This document shows, one piece after another, positions 7,510 to 15,091 of a stretch of 64,000 nucleotides of DNA; within the stretch, counting starts at the first letter, position 1, and the number at the start of each line of letters is the position of its first letter. A program made the translations under genes and the position numbers. Source of the DNA: Roseburia sp. 831b (lineage in GTDB: Bacteria; Bacillota; Clostridia; Lachnospirales; Lachnospiraceae); the NCBI RefSeq assembly GCF_001940165.2, contig NZ_CP135162.1:981501-1045500 (forward strand). Direction: 5' to 3'. The notes beneath the pieces were generated by a model, which worked only from the letters and a program-made list of their open reading frames with translations, had not been told where the DNA came from and ran no database searches.

Positions 7510-7821
7510 GTGAGCTTTAGAGACATGATTGGAATGTACAGAGTGGCAATCATGAGATGCATCAATGCGATAGCTTTTCAAGAAGATGGGACCTGTATAG
7601 AGTCGGTAATTCGAGTAATAGATGGAGTCATCACAACAATGGGCGCTAATGCATCTATTTACGATTCCCCTAATTTATTTACGAAAGAGCAAAAAGAAAC
7701 TCTTCTAAGATTCCATCAGATTCTTTGTGAAATGCGAGATTTTGTTGTGAAAATTGAAAACTGTGAAATCCCAGAAGAGGAGTTGGAGCAGACAACCGAT
7801 TTATTTACGTCAGTTGTTTAA
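7510..7821 (+). CDS. Hypothetical phage protein (103 aa)
   Basis: A GTG start follows gaggaggtaaaaaa at good spacing. The protein looks helical, with MIGMYRVAIMRCINAIAF near the start and an acidic end. I do not recognise the family. It is part of the early operon. Confidence 0.6.
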   Translation: MSFRDMIGMYRVAIMRCINAIAFQEDGTCIESVIRVIDGVITTMGANASIYDSPNLFTKEQKETLLRFHQILCEMRDFVVKIENCEIPEEELEQTTDLFTSVV

Positions 7822-7878
7822 GAATCAGCAACTTGGAAAAGCCTGTTGAATAAAATTTAAAGAAAGGAGTGAGGACAG

Positions 7879-8061
7879 ATGCCACGATATCCAGAGAAAC
7901 CAACATTTTACTATCACATTTTTGATTCTAAAAAGGGTGAATGGGTGGATTTTACGAAACTTCCAGAGGAAGTTCAGACAGAAATCAAGATTAAAAATTA
8001 TCAGAATTTTTTAAAGGCGCTGGGAGCTGTTCCAGTACAAAAAAATGCATCAACCCCATAG
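7879..8061 (+). CDS. Hypothetical phage protein (60 aa)
   Basis: A site (aaaggagtgagg) precedes the ATG. The protein reads MPRYPEKPTFYYHIFDSKKG, then WVDFTKLPEEVQTEIK. It is small, soluble and of unknown function. Confidence 0.55.
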   Translation: MPRYPEKPTFYYHIFDSKKGEWVDFTKLPEEVQTEIKIKNYQNFLKALGAVPVQKNASTP

Positions 8062-8148
8062 TTTTGACCGACTTAGGTTGATGCAACTTTCAGAGAAAAT
8101 TCCCTTCTTTCACATTGTAAACGGTTTTTAAGTGAATGTAAAGGAAAA

Positions 8149-8481
8149 ATGATGTTAACACAGGAAGAAATCATCAAAAAATTATATGAACAGCCAAATA
8201 AATTCTATAAAGAGTTTTTTCAAAAGCGCTATGGAGCTGCCTCAATGACCGCCTTTGCTGCAAGAATTGTTGCAAGTTTTATAGAATTGGACGAGGAAAG
8301 GATGATTGAGTTGTTTGGAACGAGGCAGGCGGACAAGCCTATCGAGGGAATGATAAGAGAAGATGATGCCATCATGGCAGACTGGAAAACTGTGTTGTAT
8401 CACAAGACTTTGCAGGAGCAGACTTACGAGGAGAAAAGGGAAAGGGAAGAGGCATGGAGAAAGTCAAATCTGAAAAAATGA
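8149..8481 (+). CDS. Hypothetical phage protein (110 aa)
   Basis: The site aaaggaaaa precedes tandem ATGs at 8149 and 8152. The protein is helical and charged, with KFYKEFFQKRYGAASMTAFAARI in the middle and a Glu/Arg-rich tail. Its end overlaps the next gene by 28 bases, so the two are probably coupled. Function unknown. Confidence 0.6.
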   Translation: MMLTQEEIIKKLYEQPNKFYKEFFQKRYGAASMTAFAARIVASFIELDEERMIELFGTRQADKPIEGMIREDDAIMADWKTVLYHKTLQEQTYEEKREREEAWRKSNLKK

Positions 8482-8900
8482 CCGCAAAGAAGTATTTATC
8501 ACGACTTCGTGAAATGGACGATTTAGTGAACTTGAAAGCTAAGGAACTGCTGGAGCAGCAAATGATGATTACATCGCTCGGTTCCAATAGCGATATCAAG
8601 GTTCAAAGTTCGAACACTTCCAACAAGACGCAGGACATGGCGATTAAACTTGCGATGCTGCAACAAGAGGCGGTCGCTCAATGCTTTGAATTGGTTCAGT
8701 TTCGAACCAAAGTTATGAAAATGATTTCCAAGATGAAATTTGACTACCAGGTCATTGTTTACGACTACTATATTCAGAATAACACGTTCGAAAAGGTAGC
8801 CTGCGACATGAAAATCTCGACCGTTTGGGTTCAAAATCTTCATACTAAAATGCTTGCCGAGTTTCAAAAAATCATGGACGAGCAGGGAATCACGGAATAG
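8454..8900 (+). CDS. ArpU/DUF1492-like transcription regulator
   Basis: This 148-residue protein has a helical N-terminal half and a C-terminal sigma-region-4-like segment (KMKFDYQVIVYDYYIQNNTFEKVACDM, then ISTVWVQNLHTKMLAEFQ). Proteins of this kind (ArpU, RinA, DUF1492) act as late-gene activators in Gram-positive phages. Here it lies upstream of the partition block rather than next to the terminase. A candidate target is the duplicated element at 17087 and 18095. Confidence 0.65.
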   Translation: MEKVKSEKMTAKKYLSRLREMDDLVNLKAKELLEQQMMITSLGSNSDIKVQSSNTSNKTQDMAIKLAMLQQEAVAQCFELVQFRTKVMKMISKMKFDYQVIVYDYYIQNNTFEKVACDMKISTVWVQNLHTKMLAEFQKIMDEQGITE

Positions 8901-8949
8901 GTTTTTGCGGATTTACCGTTAATATATCACGAAAATTGAAAGCCATGAT

Positions 8950-8972
8950 CCCGGTACTATCACAGTGCCGGG
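8950..8972 (+). other. Hairpin upstream of tubC
   Basis: CCCGGTACT and AGTGCCGGG form a 9-bp stem (one mismatch in DNA, G-U in RNA) around a 5-base loop. No T run follows, so it is not a clear terminator. It may act in mRNA processing or partly end the upstream transcript. Confidence 0.5.
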
Positions 8973-9018
8973 GGAAAGGAGTTATCAACGAAGTGTGTAA
9001 AATCACGGTATATCTTAA

Positions 9019-9088
9019 TTAATCAGAGTTAATCAGAGTAAATAAAAGTAAATCAGATTTGATAAGAACATATAAAAGTAAATCAGAA
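9019..9088 (+). repeat. tubC-like centromere iterons
   Basis: Seven back-to-back decamers run from 9019 to 9088. The first two are identical (TTAATCAGAG) and the others are variants such as TAAATCAGAT, TAAATAAAAG and TAAATCAGAA. One repeat per helical turn, directly before tubR, is the known arrangement of TubR-binding centromeres in type III partition systems. Confidence 0.8.
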
Positions 9089-9103
9089 AAGGAGTGACAC
9101 GTC

Positions 9104-9367
9104 ATGAATCGACTAGGTTTTCTAGTCTTATCCATCTTGCAGCACTCCGGTGCAACAAGCAGGACAAACGCAATGACCGTCGGCGAAATCATGGAGGAAG
9201 AAGTTCTCCAGTGTGAGAGTAACACGGTTTATAAAAAAATCAGAGAGTTTCAAAAACTTAACTATATAGACACAGGATTAAAAGATGGCAGAGCTTTCAC
9301 ATTTTTCATAACGCAAGCTGGCGAGAAGGCTCTGGAAAGGGAAAAGGAGGAAGAACATGCGAAATAA
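9104..9367 (+). CDS. tubR: TubR-like partition adaptor (winged helix)
   Basis: This 87-residue protein looks like a small winged-helix DNA-binding protein: MTVGEIMEEEVLQCESNTVYKKIREFQKLNYIDTG forms the helix-turn-helix, and DGRAFTFFITQAG the wing. TubR proteins bind iterons in tubC and link them to TubZ filaments. The gene sits between the iterons and tubZ, overlapping tubZ by 11 bases, as in known TubRZ operons. Assignment rests on context as well as fold, since TubR sequences diverge strongly. Confidence 0.75.
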   Translation: MNRLGFLVLSILQHSGATSRTNAMTVGEIMEEEVLQCESNTVYKKIREFQKLNYIDTGLKDGRAFTFFITQAGEKALEREKEEEHAK

Positions 9368-10385
9368 AATTGCTTTTATCGCAATCGGACAGGCAGGTGG
9401 TAACATTGGCCGTGAATTTGAGAAGAAAGGGTTCCAGGTGCTTTACCTGAACACTTCCAAAGAGGATTTAGACACATTAAAGGAGGCGAAGCACAAGTAT
9501 CACATCAAAGGCGGTGAGGGCTGCAACAAGGTTAGAAAGAAAGCAAAGATGCTTCTTTCCGAAGATTTCGAATCCATTTTTGAAGAAATTCAGCAGAAGT
9601 TACACGCAGAAATGTATTTTGTTATATTTTCGTCCGGTGGTGGAACGGGTTCCGGTGCTGGTCCGATGTTAATTGATTTACTGTCTGACGAAGGCAAGAC
9701 GGTTGGCGCTGTCACAATTCTGCCAAGCAAGAGTGACAGTCTGAAAGCACACATCAACTCTTATGAGTGCTTCAACGAACTGACTGCTATTGAACAGATG
9801 GCATCCTGCTTCATCATCGACAACGAAGTGACGGACAAAATGACTTCCAATCGAATCTTTGCAGATTCTTTTGATAGATTCGTGAGCATCCCGGAGAAGT
9901 TCCATAGCGAACTTGGAAATATTGACACGGCAGAAATCATGGAGACATTGCGGACACGTGGAGTTGCGAAAGTGATAGCCAGACCGCAGGTCGGCGAAAA
10001 CTATCTTGACGCTTTAAAAGACAATGTATTTGCACCAAACGAGGAAAGAGCCGTAAAGTACATTGCAGCCGTATTGCCGGAAGCTGCAAAGATGGAAGAT
10101 ATCGTCAAGGAAGTTGGAACGCCAGTTGACATTTTTCAGACACCAGGCAAATCGGAGTTTATCTGCTGTGTCGCAGGTCTTTCCTATCCACAGGCACGCT
10201 TAGATGGTATATACAATTTCGTTGAGAAGAACAAAGACGATGTATTAAAAAATCTATCTTCATCCAGTAAGATTCAAATGAAATCAGACGTGAATTTCAT
10301 TGATGATTTTGAAAAAGATACGGTCAAAAGTACTGATGATAGCAAGCCAAAATCAAAGAGGGACTTGATGAAAAAATACCTGTAA
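9357..10385 (+). CDS. tubZ: TubZ-family tubulin/FtsZ-like GTPase (type III partition)
   Basis: This 342-residue protein has the tubulin/FtsZ nucleotide site: IAIGQAGGNIGREF at residues 8-21, LNTSKEDLDTLKEAKHKYHI at 31-50, and the G-box GGGTGSG at 94-100. The N-terminal blocks resemble, from memory, TubZ of the Clostridium botulinum phage c-st. TubZ forms treadmilling filaments that pull the TubR-tubC complex and segregate low-copy DNA. The C-terminal tail is charged and ends in basic residues (SKRDLMKKYL), as in TubZ. Its presence in an integrated prophage points to an extrachromosomal stage. Confidence 0.92.
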   Translation: MRNKIAFIAIGQAGGNIGREFEKKGFQVLYLNTSKEDLDTLKEAKHKYHIKGGEGCNKVRKKAKMLLSEDFESIFEEIQQKLHAEMYFVIFSSGGGTGSGAGPMLIDLLSDEGKTVGAVTILPSKSDSLKAHINSYECFNELTAIEQMASCFIIDNEVTDKMTSNRIFADSFDRFVSIPEKFHSELGNIDTAEIMETLRTRGVAKVIARPQVGENYLDALKDNVFAPNEERAVKYIAAVLPEAAKMEDIVKEVGTPVDIFQTPGKSEFICCVAGLSYPQARLDGIYNFVEKNKDDVLKNLSSSSKIQMKSDVNFIDDFEKDTVKSTDDSKPKSKRDLMKKYL

Positions 10386-10396
10386 GGAGAGACAGC

Positions 10397-11122
10397 ATGG
10401 ATAAAAAGGACACATTTGTGCTACACGCAAAGTATCTCACGCAGGTCGAAAAACTAGATATTGGTCAAAGGGGGATGCTTTTCACTGCAATTTTATCTTT
10501 TGCATCTGGTAAAGAAATTCCCCAAATGGACCCAGTCACGGAAATGCTTTACTGCGTCATAGAAGAGCAGTTAAAAGAAGATTTTGAGAAATATCAAAAG
10601 ACCTGTGAGGCTAGAAAAAATGCGGGAAAACGTGGTGGAATTGCTAAAAATGAAAAGCAAAATGTAGCAAAACTAGCAAATGCTAGCAAAGCTAAGCAAA
10701 GTTTAGCAAATCTACATGATAGTGATAGTGAATGTGATAATGATATTAATAAAAAAACTATGTGCAAAGCTGACGCTGATGCACTGTTTGAAAAATTGTG
10801 GAAACTGTACCCAAATAAACGAGGTAAAGGACAGGTTTCTGATGCTGACAAGAGGCATTTACTTGATATCGGATTCGACGAAATGAACAGAGTAATTGAA
10901 CGATACAAGGCGGACTTAGCGTTGGAGGATTGGAGAAAACCTCAAAATGGAAGCACCTTTTTTCACAAGGGCTATATCGACTATCTTGACAGCAATTATA
11001 CACCACCAGAACCGAAGAAGGCGAAGAAAGCGAACACAACGAAGTTCAATAACTTTACACAAAGAGATTATGATTATGACGAACTTGAGCGCCAATTGCT
11101 CAATTCAAACCCAGCACATTAG
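10397..11122 (+). CDS. Phage replication protein (DUF6291 N-terminal domain)
   Basis: This 241-residue protein starts with a DUF6291-like domain (DTFVLHAKYLTQVEKLDIGQ and on to EKYQKTCEARKNAGKRGG). A low-complexity linker coded by iterons follows, then a C-terminal replisome-organiser-like part (ADALFEKLWKLYPNKRGKGQV to about 195). Such proteins start phage or plasmid replication, and the origin often lies inside the gene. It follows tubZ by 11 bases, completing a replication and partition block. No helicase or loader gene is visible, so host DnaC/DnaI-type loading is likely. Confidence 0.75.
   Translation: MDKKDTFVLHAKYLTQVEKLDIGQRGMLFTAILSFASGKEIPQMDPVTEMLYCVIEEQLKEDFEKYQKTCEARKNAGKRGGIAKNEKQNVAKLANASKAKQSLANLHDSDSECDNDINKKTMCKADADALFEKLWKLYPNKRGKGQVSDADKRHLLDIGFDEMNRVIERYKADLALEDWRKPQNGSTFFHKGYIDYLDSNYTPPEPKKAKKANTTKFNNFTQRDYDYDELERQLLNSNPAH
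10656..10760 (+). other. Candidate replication origin inside the rep gene
   Basis: AGCAAA occurs six times from 10656 to 10710, five of them about 10 bases apart, mostly as TAGCAAA. A stretch of GATAGT/GATAAT hexamers and AT-rich DNA follows to about 10760. Iterons plus an easily melted region in a replisome-organiser gene are typical of phage origins. Confidence 0.55.
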
Positions 11123-11134
11123 GAGGATTGGAAG

Positions 11135-11302
11135 ATGGAAAACGTAATGGAAAAGAAATTCCCGGTGATTAAGAATTTTGACGATGCCTGGAATGAGGCT
11201 TGTGAACCGTTCAGGACAAGAGTTGAGTGGTGCAAGGAAGGTGGAAGAATATTAGGAATGCGAAAGAAGGTGAGGGTAAATGGATCAAAACGGAGCAATT
11301 AG
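11135..11302 (+). CDS. Hypothetical phage protein (55 aa)
   Basis: The site aggaggattggaag precedes the ATG. The protein (MENVMEKKFPVIKNFDDAWN, then RTRVEWCKEGGRIL) has a basic end. Its end overlaps the next gene by 23 bases. Function unknown. Confidence 0.55.
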   Translation: MENVMEKKFPVIKNFDDAWNEACEPFRTRVEWCKEGGRILGMRKKVRVNGSKRSN

Positions 11303-11465
11303 AATATTAAACAAATTTGGCTATGAGGCACAAGTGATTGACGGAGTTTTAACAGTTGAAATTCCGAGTGGAAATGCTGCAGCTTTTCAACAAGAGTTTT
11401 TACGAGCACGGTTCATTTTGGAAAAAGGCGGATTCAAGGGAAAAGTCGCAGCACAGGAGAAGTAA
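11280..11465 (+). CDS. Hypothetical phage protein (61 aa)
   Basis: It has a site gaaggtgagggtaa and an ATG inside the previous gene. The protein (IRILNKFGYEAQVIDGVLTV, then EIPSGNAAAFQQEFLRARFI) looks like a small alpha/beta domain. I do not recognise it. Confidence 0.55.
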   Translation: MDQNGAIRILNKFGYEAQVIDGVLTVEIPSGNAAAFQQEFLRARFILEKGGFKGKVAAQEK

Positions 11466-11479
11466 ATGGAGGTAGCATC

Positions 11480-11785
11480 ATGAAAAAAGTATTTGCAGTT
11501 GGAATTGTTATATTCTTAACGCTTTTTCTAGGAACAGTAACAGCAAACGCATCTGACCAGTACGGAGCTGTGACGAACGGAGGAAATGCAATTCGGCTGG
11601 ACGACGGTACAATTGTTCAAACCACCTATACGGTCAAAAATATACCGGATGGTGTCCGGGTGGGTGTCACTTTTAACAGTTTCGGAAAATGCAATGGGGT
11701 TTCATATTGTGCATCCTGCGAACAGGCAAAGAGAGATGGTGTCGATATGAGCAACGCTGTCGTGATCCAGGGAAGATTGGAGTAA
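11480..11785 (+). CDS. Small secreted protein of the prophage
   Basis: This 101-residue protein has a clear signal peptide (KKVFAVGIVIFLTLFLGTVT, cleavage probably after ANA-S) and no lipobox. The mature part has three cysteines (GKCNGVSYCASC) that could form a disulphide or bind metal. It is flanked by ordinary early genes. An exported protein among early genes could act in host surface change or exclusion; no function is shown. Confidence 0.6.
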   Translation: MKKVFAVGIVIFLTLFLGTVTANASDQYGAVTNGGNAIRLDDGTIVQTTYTVKNIPDGVRVGVTFNSFGKCNGVSYCASCEQAKRDGVDMSNAVVIQGRLE

Positions 11786-11965
11786 ATGAGAGCCATGTAC
11801 AAAAAGCTTGGGAAAAAGAAAATGCTTGAAATTTTGAAAAGTAAAATTGAGATTTCAGACAGAAAGTATACAGAGTACATATCCTGTAAGTCGATGGAAA
11901 GTCTTTTTTACGGAAGCGTCGGATGGTCAGACAGTGCATTTTGTGCATATGGAGATTGCAAATAG
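11786..11965 (+). CDS. Hypothetical phage protein (59 aa)
   Basis: The ATG directly abuts the stop of the secreted-protein gene, so translation is probably coupled. The protein is basic at the start (MRAMYKKLGKKKMLEILKSK) and Ser/Cys-rich at the end (SAFCAYGDCK). Unrecognised. Confidence 0.5.
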   Translation: MRAMYKKLGKKKMLEILKSKIEISDRKYTEYISCKSMESLFYGSVGWSDSAFCAYGDCK

Positions 11966-12029
11966 ACGACAGTTTTTTTACATCGAGAAAAAGGGAAAGA
12001 CGATGGTTAAGTGGGAGGAATGAGAACAG

Positions 12030-12455
12030 GTGATTGTAAAGGAATTAATTGAACTCAATTACAATATCACAGATTTGCAAATTGACGTCAGGGATGATGG
12101 AATACTTCTCAAGACGTATCATATTGGACCAGTAGAAGGAAAAGTTGGAAAGTGCCCCCAAAAGTACGATGTTTATATCGAAAAGAGCATAAATGCATGG
12201 GATGATGGCGCCGGTTATCATGGCGTAAAACCAAATAGAATACCGAAGAATTTATTAAATTTAGAGGTAAAGTCATTTCAGCGAGGATTAACGTATAGGG
12301 ATGGTGACCTTAGCGGTTGTGAAAGTCTTATCATAACTGTGTACCCAGATGGATATTGCGAAAAAGAGGTGCAAAAACAAACTGGTTCACAGAAAAGTGA
12401 AGAGGATTTAGAAGGGCAGATGAAAATAACAGATTATCCGGAGGTAATGTCATGA
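12030..12455 (+). CDS. Hypothetical phage protein (141 aa)
   Basis: A GTG start follows gtgggaggaatgagaacag. The protein is predicted mainly beta in its first two thirds (LQIDVRDDGILLKTYHI, and later SLIITVYPDGYCEKEV), with a charged tail. Its stop overlaps the next ATG. No family recognised. Confidence 0.55.
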   Translation: MIVKELIELNYNITDLQIDVRDDGILLKTYHIGPVEGKVGKCPQKYDVYIEKSINAWDDGAGYHGVKPNRIPKNLLNLEVKSFQRGLTYRDGDLSGCESLIITVYPDGYCEKEVQKQTGSQKSEEDLEGQMKITDYPEVMS

Positions 12456-12841
12456 GAGTAGCGAATTTAGAGAGTTTTGTTGATGGATTAACAAAGAAAA
12501 TCAGTGATGCAGGTGGATGTGACGGTGGTTGTGAGTACGACACCGGATGGGATGCTGCAATCACGGAAGCAATTAGATTGTGCAAAGAATTTTTCAGAGA
12601 GTACATTGATGGCATCCAGGAGAGCGATGTTAGATGGATAGATATAGAAAGTCAGCTTCCGCGCGACGATAAATATATCTTGATTTCGCTTGAAAACTTC
12701 TCAATTCCGATGATTGGCAGATATGAGCAGGACGAAGATGGGAATGGAAGTTTTTACATCGGAGACGAGACGGAGCCATGCAGCAATCAGAATTTATTCG
12801 TCAACGCCTGGATGTATTTGCCGGAAAAATACAAAGGTTAA
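12452..12841 (+). CDS. DUF551-like phage protein
   Basis: This 129-residue protein ends with a DUF551-type pattern: RWIDIESQLPRDDKYILISL, then PMIGRYEQDEDGNGSFYIGD and VNAWMYLPEKYKG. The N-terminal half is helical with a Cys/Gly cluster (GGCDGGCEYDTGW). DUF551 is frequent in phage early regions, function unknown. Confidence 0.65.
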   Translation: MRVANLESFVDGLTKKISDAGGCDGGCEYDTGWDAAITEAIRLCKEFFREYIDGIQESDVRWIDIESQLPRDDKYILISLENFSIPMIGRYEQDEDGNGSFYIGDETEPCSNQNLFVNAWMYLPEKYKG

Positions 12842-12859
12842 TGAAGGGAGGTAAATGTC

Positions 12860-12910
12860 ATGACGGAGAATGAAGCAATCGGCACGCCGGAAGAATGCTT
12901 GCAAAATTAG
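12860..12910 (+). pseudogene. Truncated small phage gene
   Basis: After a good ribosome site (gaagggaggtaaatgtc) the frame reads MTENEAIGTPEECLQN-stop. MTENEAI and GTPEEC usually stand at opposite ends of a longer phage protein, so the middle looks deleted and the end lost. This comparison is from memory. Confidence 0.4.
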
Positions 12911-12930
12911 ATTTTATGGAGGTAGAGACG

Positions 12931-13149
12931 ATGTGCAATTGTATGAGCGAAAAAACTGAAAAGCTAAAAGAATCAAAAGGATTCGAGTACGTAATTCCAC
13001 CGATTGAGTTTATATCGGGCAGAGCAATATTGACGTTTACTGTGAAAGAGCCAGGTAAGAAAAGAGAAAGAAAACTTCCAATGCTTTTGTCAAAATGCCC
13101 ATTTTGCGGAGAGCCTTACGAAGAAAATCAGATGAAAGCTTTGGATTAA
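12931..13149 (+). CDS. Small zinc-binding phage protein (72 aa)
   Basis: A site (tatggaggtagagacg) decides the ATG at 12931. An N-terminal Cys pair (MCNCMSEK) and a C-terminal CPFCGEPY motif suggest metal binding. The middle is beta-rich (RAILTFTVKEPGKKRERKLP). Function unknown. Confidence 0.6.
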   Translation: MCNCMSEKTEKLKESKGFEYVIPPIEFISGRAILTFTVKEPGKKRERKLPMLLSKCPFCGEPYEENQMKALD

Positions 13150-13202
13150 ATTATAATATTAGAATTTATTTTGCGGTCACAAGATATGATGATCGCATTT
13201 AT

Positions 13203-13418
13203 ATGACAGAGCAGGAAAAAGAAAAGTCTCAAAGCCGTTTTGCAGATATAGTTGACGATATTGGTGACTTAAAAAATGAGCTTGATTGGAGTGAACTTGA
13301 TGAAATTCATCAGCCAAAAGAAGTAGGGTGTTATCAAGCAGTTATTGAGTATCGGAAAACAGCAGAAGATGATTATTCGCTTGTTGTTATTTCATGCACT
13401 CCAGTATGTTTGATTTAA
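13203..13418 (+). CDS. Hypothetical phage protein (71 aa)
   Basis: The ATG at 13203 has no strong ribosome site, so the start is uncertain; the frame is open upstream into the previous gene. The protein is acidic (FADIVDDIGDLKNELDWSEL) with a hydrophobic beta end (YSLVVISCTPVCLI). Unrecognised. Confidence 0.45.
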   Translation: MTEQEKEKSQSRFADIVDDIGDLKNELDWSELDEIHQPKEVGCYQAVIEYRKTAEDDYSLVVISCTPVCLI

Positions 13419-13467
13419 TAATTTAAAATAATAGTTTTTCGTATGGAAATCAAGGAAGGAGATAATT

Positions 13468-13683
13468 ATGGTTAGACCAGATGGAACTAAAAGTGCAAAA
13501 GTAATTCAGGTAATTGAAACAAAGGCAAAAAGAGGGCTTGGAACAGAAAAAGACCCAGTACGTGATGTTGTTCAGTACTGGGATCTTGAAGGAAATTTCC
13601 TCGCTGAAATGGATACACAACTTTGCCTTTCTACGATTGAACACGAGGCAAAGACGGTAGAAGAATCTATTTTGGCTCCATAG
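13468..13683 (+). CDS. Hypothetical phage protein (71 aa)
   Basis: A strong site (aaggaaggagataatt) precedes the ATG. The protein contains VIQVIETKAKRGLGTEKDPV and VQYWDLEGNFLAEMDT, a pattern I have seen in clostridial phage early regions without a known role. Its end converges with the DUF4145 gene, overlapping by 17 bases. Confidence 0.6.
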   Translation: MVRPDGTKSAKVIQVIETKAKRGLGTEKDPVRDVVQYWDLEGNFLAEMDTQLCLSTIEHEAKTVEESILAP

Positions 13684-14368
13684 TTGCCGCATCCTCTGTG
13701 ATAAGAATCATGCTAATGAAGTATACAGTTGCTTGGATAAATGATTTCATATCACTTACATCGCGATCTTCTTGTTTGCGGATATAGTGAGCTTCGTCAT
13801 TGCCTATCCAAGCAGACCGAGTAGCTAATGTTTTTATATTAGGAGAATCCATAAAGCTTTTGATACAAGCTGCAAGTGGCATAGATTTGATTTTTGCTTC
13901 ATCATTCGGATTTTCATGTATTGCAAAATCCTTTATTAAAAATTCAAGGGATTTCCTATATCCAAGACCGGCAATTTCGTCAAGACCGGATGTTTCAGCA
14001 GCAAGAGCCTGATTATATATTTTGTCAAATAGTGGTGAAAGTTCAATGATTTTTTTATCAAAAACTATTTTGGTAAATTTTACTGGTTCAATATAACGAA
14101 ATTTAGCCGAGTTGTAGATAATGGAATTGCTGTATTCAGATACATTTGAAGCATAATAATGAGCAAAAAATGGAGAAGTGCAGTGCCTGCAAAAATAAAC
14201 AACACTAGCACATTTGCTTGAAGCAGATGACTCGTAAACACAAGCAAAAAGTGGAAGCGGAGCAATGGATTTGTGGCACAAAGGACATTCAGTGATATTT
14301 TTATCATCAACTTTGATTGTGCAATTTTTCGAATTAATCATATTTTGTGCATTTATAGAATGTAACAT
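13667..14368 (-). CDS. DUF4145-domain protein
   Basis: This 233-residue protein has a zinc-ribbon-like N-terminal part (CPLCHKS and, later, CRHCTSPFF) and a DUF4145 domain (ETSGLDEIAGLGYRKSLEFLIKDF). The start at 14368 follows aaaggaggggt. DUF4145 occurs alone or joined to restriction-type enzymes, and its biochemical role is not settled. It is backwards within the early operon, so it is probably an independently expressed accessory gene. Confidence 0.7.
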   Translation of the reverse strand: MLHSINAQNMINSKNCTIKVDDKNITECPLCHKSIAPLPLFACVYESSASSKCASVVYFCRHCTSPFFAHYYASNVSEYSNSIIYNSAKFRYIEPVKFTKIVFDKKIIELSPLFDKIYNQALAAETSGLDEIAGLGYRKSLEFLIKDFAIHENPNDEAKIKSMPLAACIKSFMDSPNIKTLATRSAWIGNDEAHYIRKQEDRDVSDMKSFIQATVYFISMILITEDAATMEPK

Positions 14369-14479
14369 AAAACCCCTCCTTTTTGACAATATTTTACATC
14401 AATCAAAAAGGAATAACAAGTAAAAGAAAGGATCTGGAACCTCTCCGGATAAAAGACGCGCCGGGTTCCTGTAAGAAAA

Positions 14480-14695
14480 ATGAAGAATGGTGAATTAAAA
14501 GAATACATAAACGGTTTTTCAAATGCTGTACCAGTAAGTATCATCTGTGCGAATCCAAGAAAAAGAAAACTGTACAAGCTGGAAGATGTGATGTGGGTGA
14601 CAGACCAAGGACAGCCATTAATCCTCAAAAATGAGGAGTCGGATTTGGATGCAGAAATGGTAGCAGCTTGCGAAGAAGATGAAAACGGAATGTGA
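14480..14695 (+). CDS. Hypothetical phage protein (71 aa)
   Basis: The protein (KEYINGFSNAVPVSIICANP, then RKRKLYKLEDVMWVTDQGQP) looks like a small beta domain with an acidic tail. Such proteins are common among phage early genes. The ribosome site (cctgtaagaaaa) is weak. Confidence 0.5.
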   Translation: MKNGELKEYINGFSNAVPVSIICANPRKRKLYKLEDVMWVTDQGQPLILKNEESDLDAEMVAACEEDENGM

Positions 14696-14743
14696 GGAGT
14701 GCATTCCGATTGGTTGTTAAATTAAACTTTAGCGGAGGTAAAG

Positions 14744-14911
14744 ATGGAAGAGAAAATTAAAGAAGCAATAGAATTATTAAGAAGTAATGATTATTTTATA
14801 ACAAAAATTCCAAAGAATTTGTGCGAGACAGCAGAAGAATGTTGTGAAACAGGTACAGGAGAGTGCATGGATTGCAGTTGCTTTGTTTGTATTATTGGGA
14901 ATGATTATTAA
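14744..14911 (+). CDS. Small Cys-rich phage protein (55 aa)
   Basis: A site (gcggaggtaaag) precedes this frame. The C-terminal part (CETAEECCETGTGECMDCSCFVC) has eight cysteines. It overlaps the next, membrane-protein frame by 68 bases, so one of the two could be spurious; this one has the better ribosome site. Confidence 0.5.
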   Translation: MEEKIKEAIELLRSNDYFITKIPKNLCETAEECCETGTGECMDCSCFVCIIGNDY

Positions 14912-15080
14912 ACTGAAATTTATAAAAGACGTAATGGAAGACGCAATGGATGTAATTGTGATAGCCGCAAGCTATTTTCTGATGTTTATTGGCGCGCTAG
15001 TATTAGAGATATTTCTAATTATAACTTTTCCACTGTGGATCATACCTTATATGATTCACGGTTGTAGGAAATCAAAATAG
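14844..15080 (+). CDS. Small phage membrane protein
   Basis: A GTG at 14844 opens a 78-residue protein with two hydrophobic segments (WIAVALFVLLGMIIKL and FLMFIGALVLEIFLIITFPL) and a basic C-terminus. It overlaps the previous frame. It could be an exclusion or membrane-anchoring protein; a holin role is unlikely here because a canonical holin is at 34445. Confidence 0.5.
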   Translation: MKQVQESAWIAVALFVLLGMIIKLKFIKDVMEDAMDVIVIAASYFLMFIGALVLEIFLIITFPLWIIPYMIHGCRKSK

Positions 15081-15091
15081 TGAGGTAGATT

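Noticed and set aside
7219..7581. Upstream extension of the minus-strand zinc-ribbon protein
   Set aside because: It runs antisense through the plus-strand early gene at 7324 and has no start signal. A ribosome site stands before 7218.
8973..9020. Leader peptide after the hairpin before tubC
   Set aside because: A purine-rich site is present, but the only frame (GTG start, 9 codons) has nothing to support it and runs into the iterons.
11950..12022. 24-codon frame after the 59-aa gene
   Set aside because: It overlaps the previous gene in another frame and has no ribosome site.
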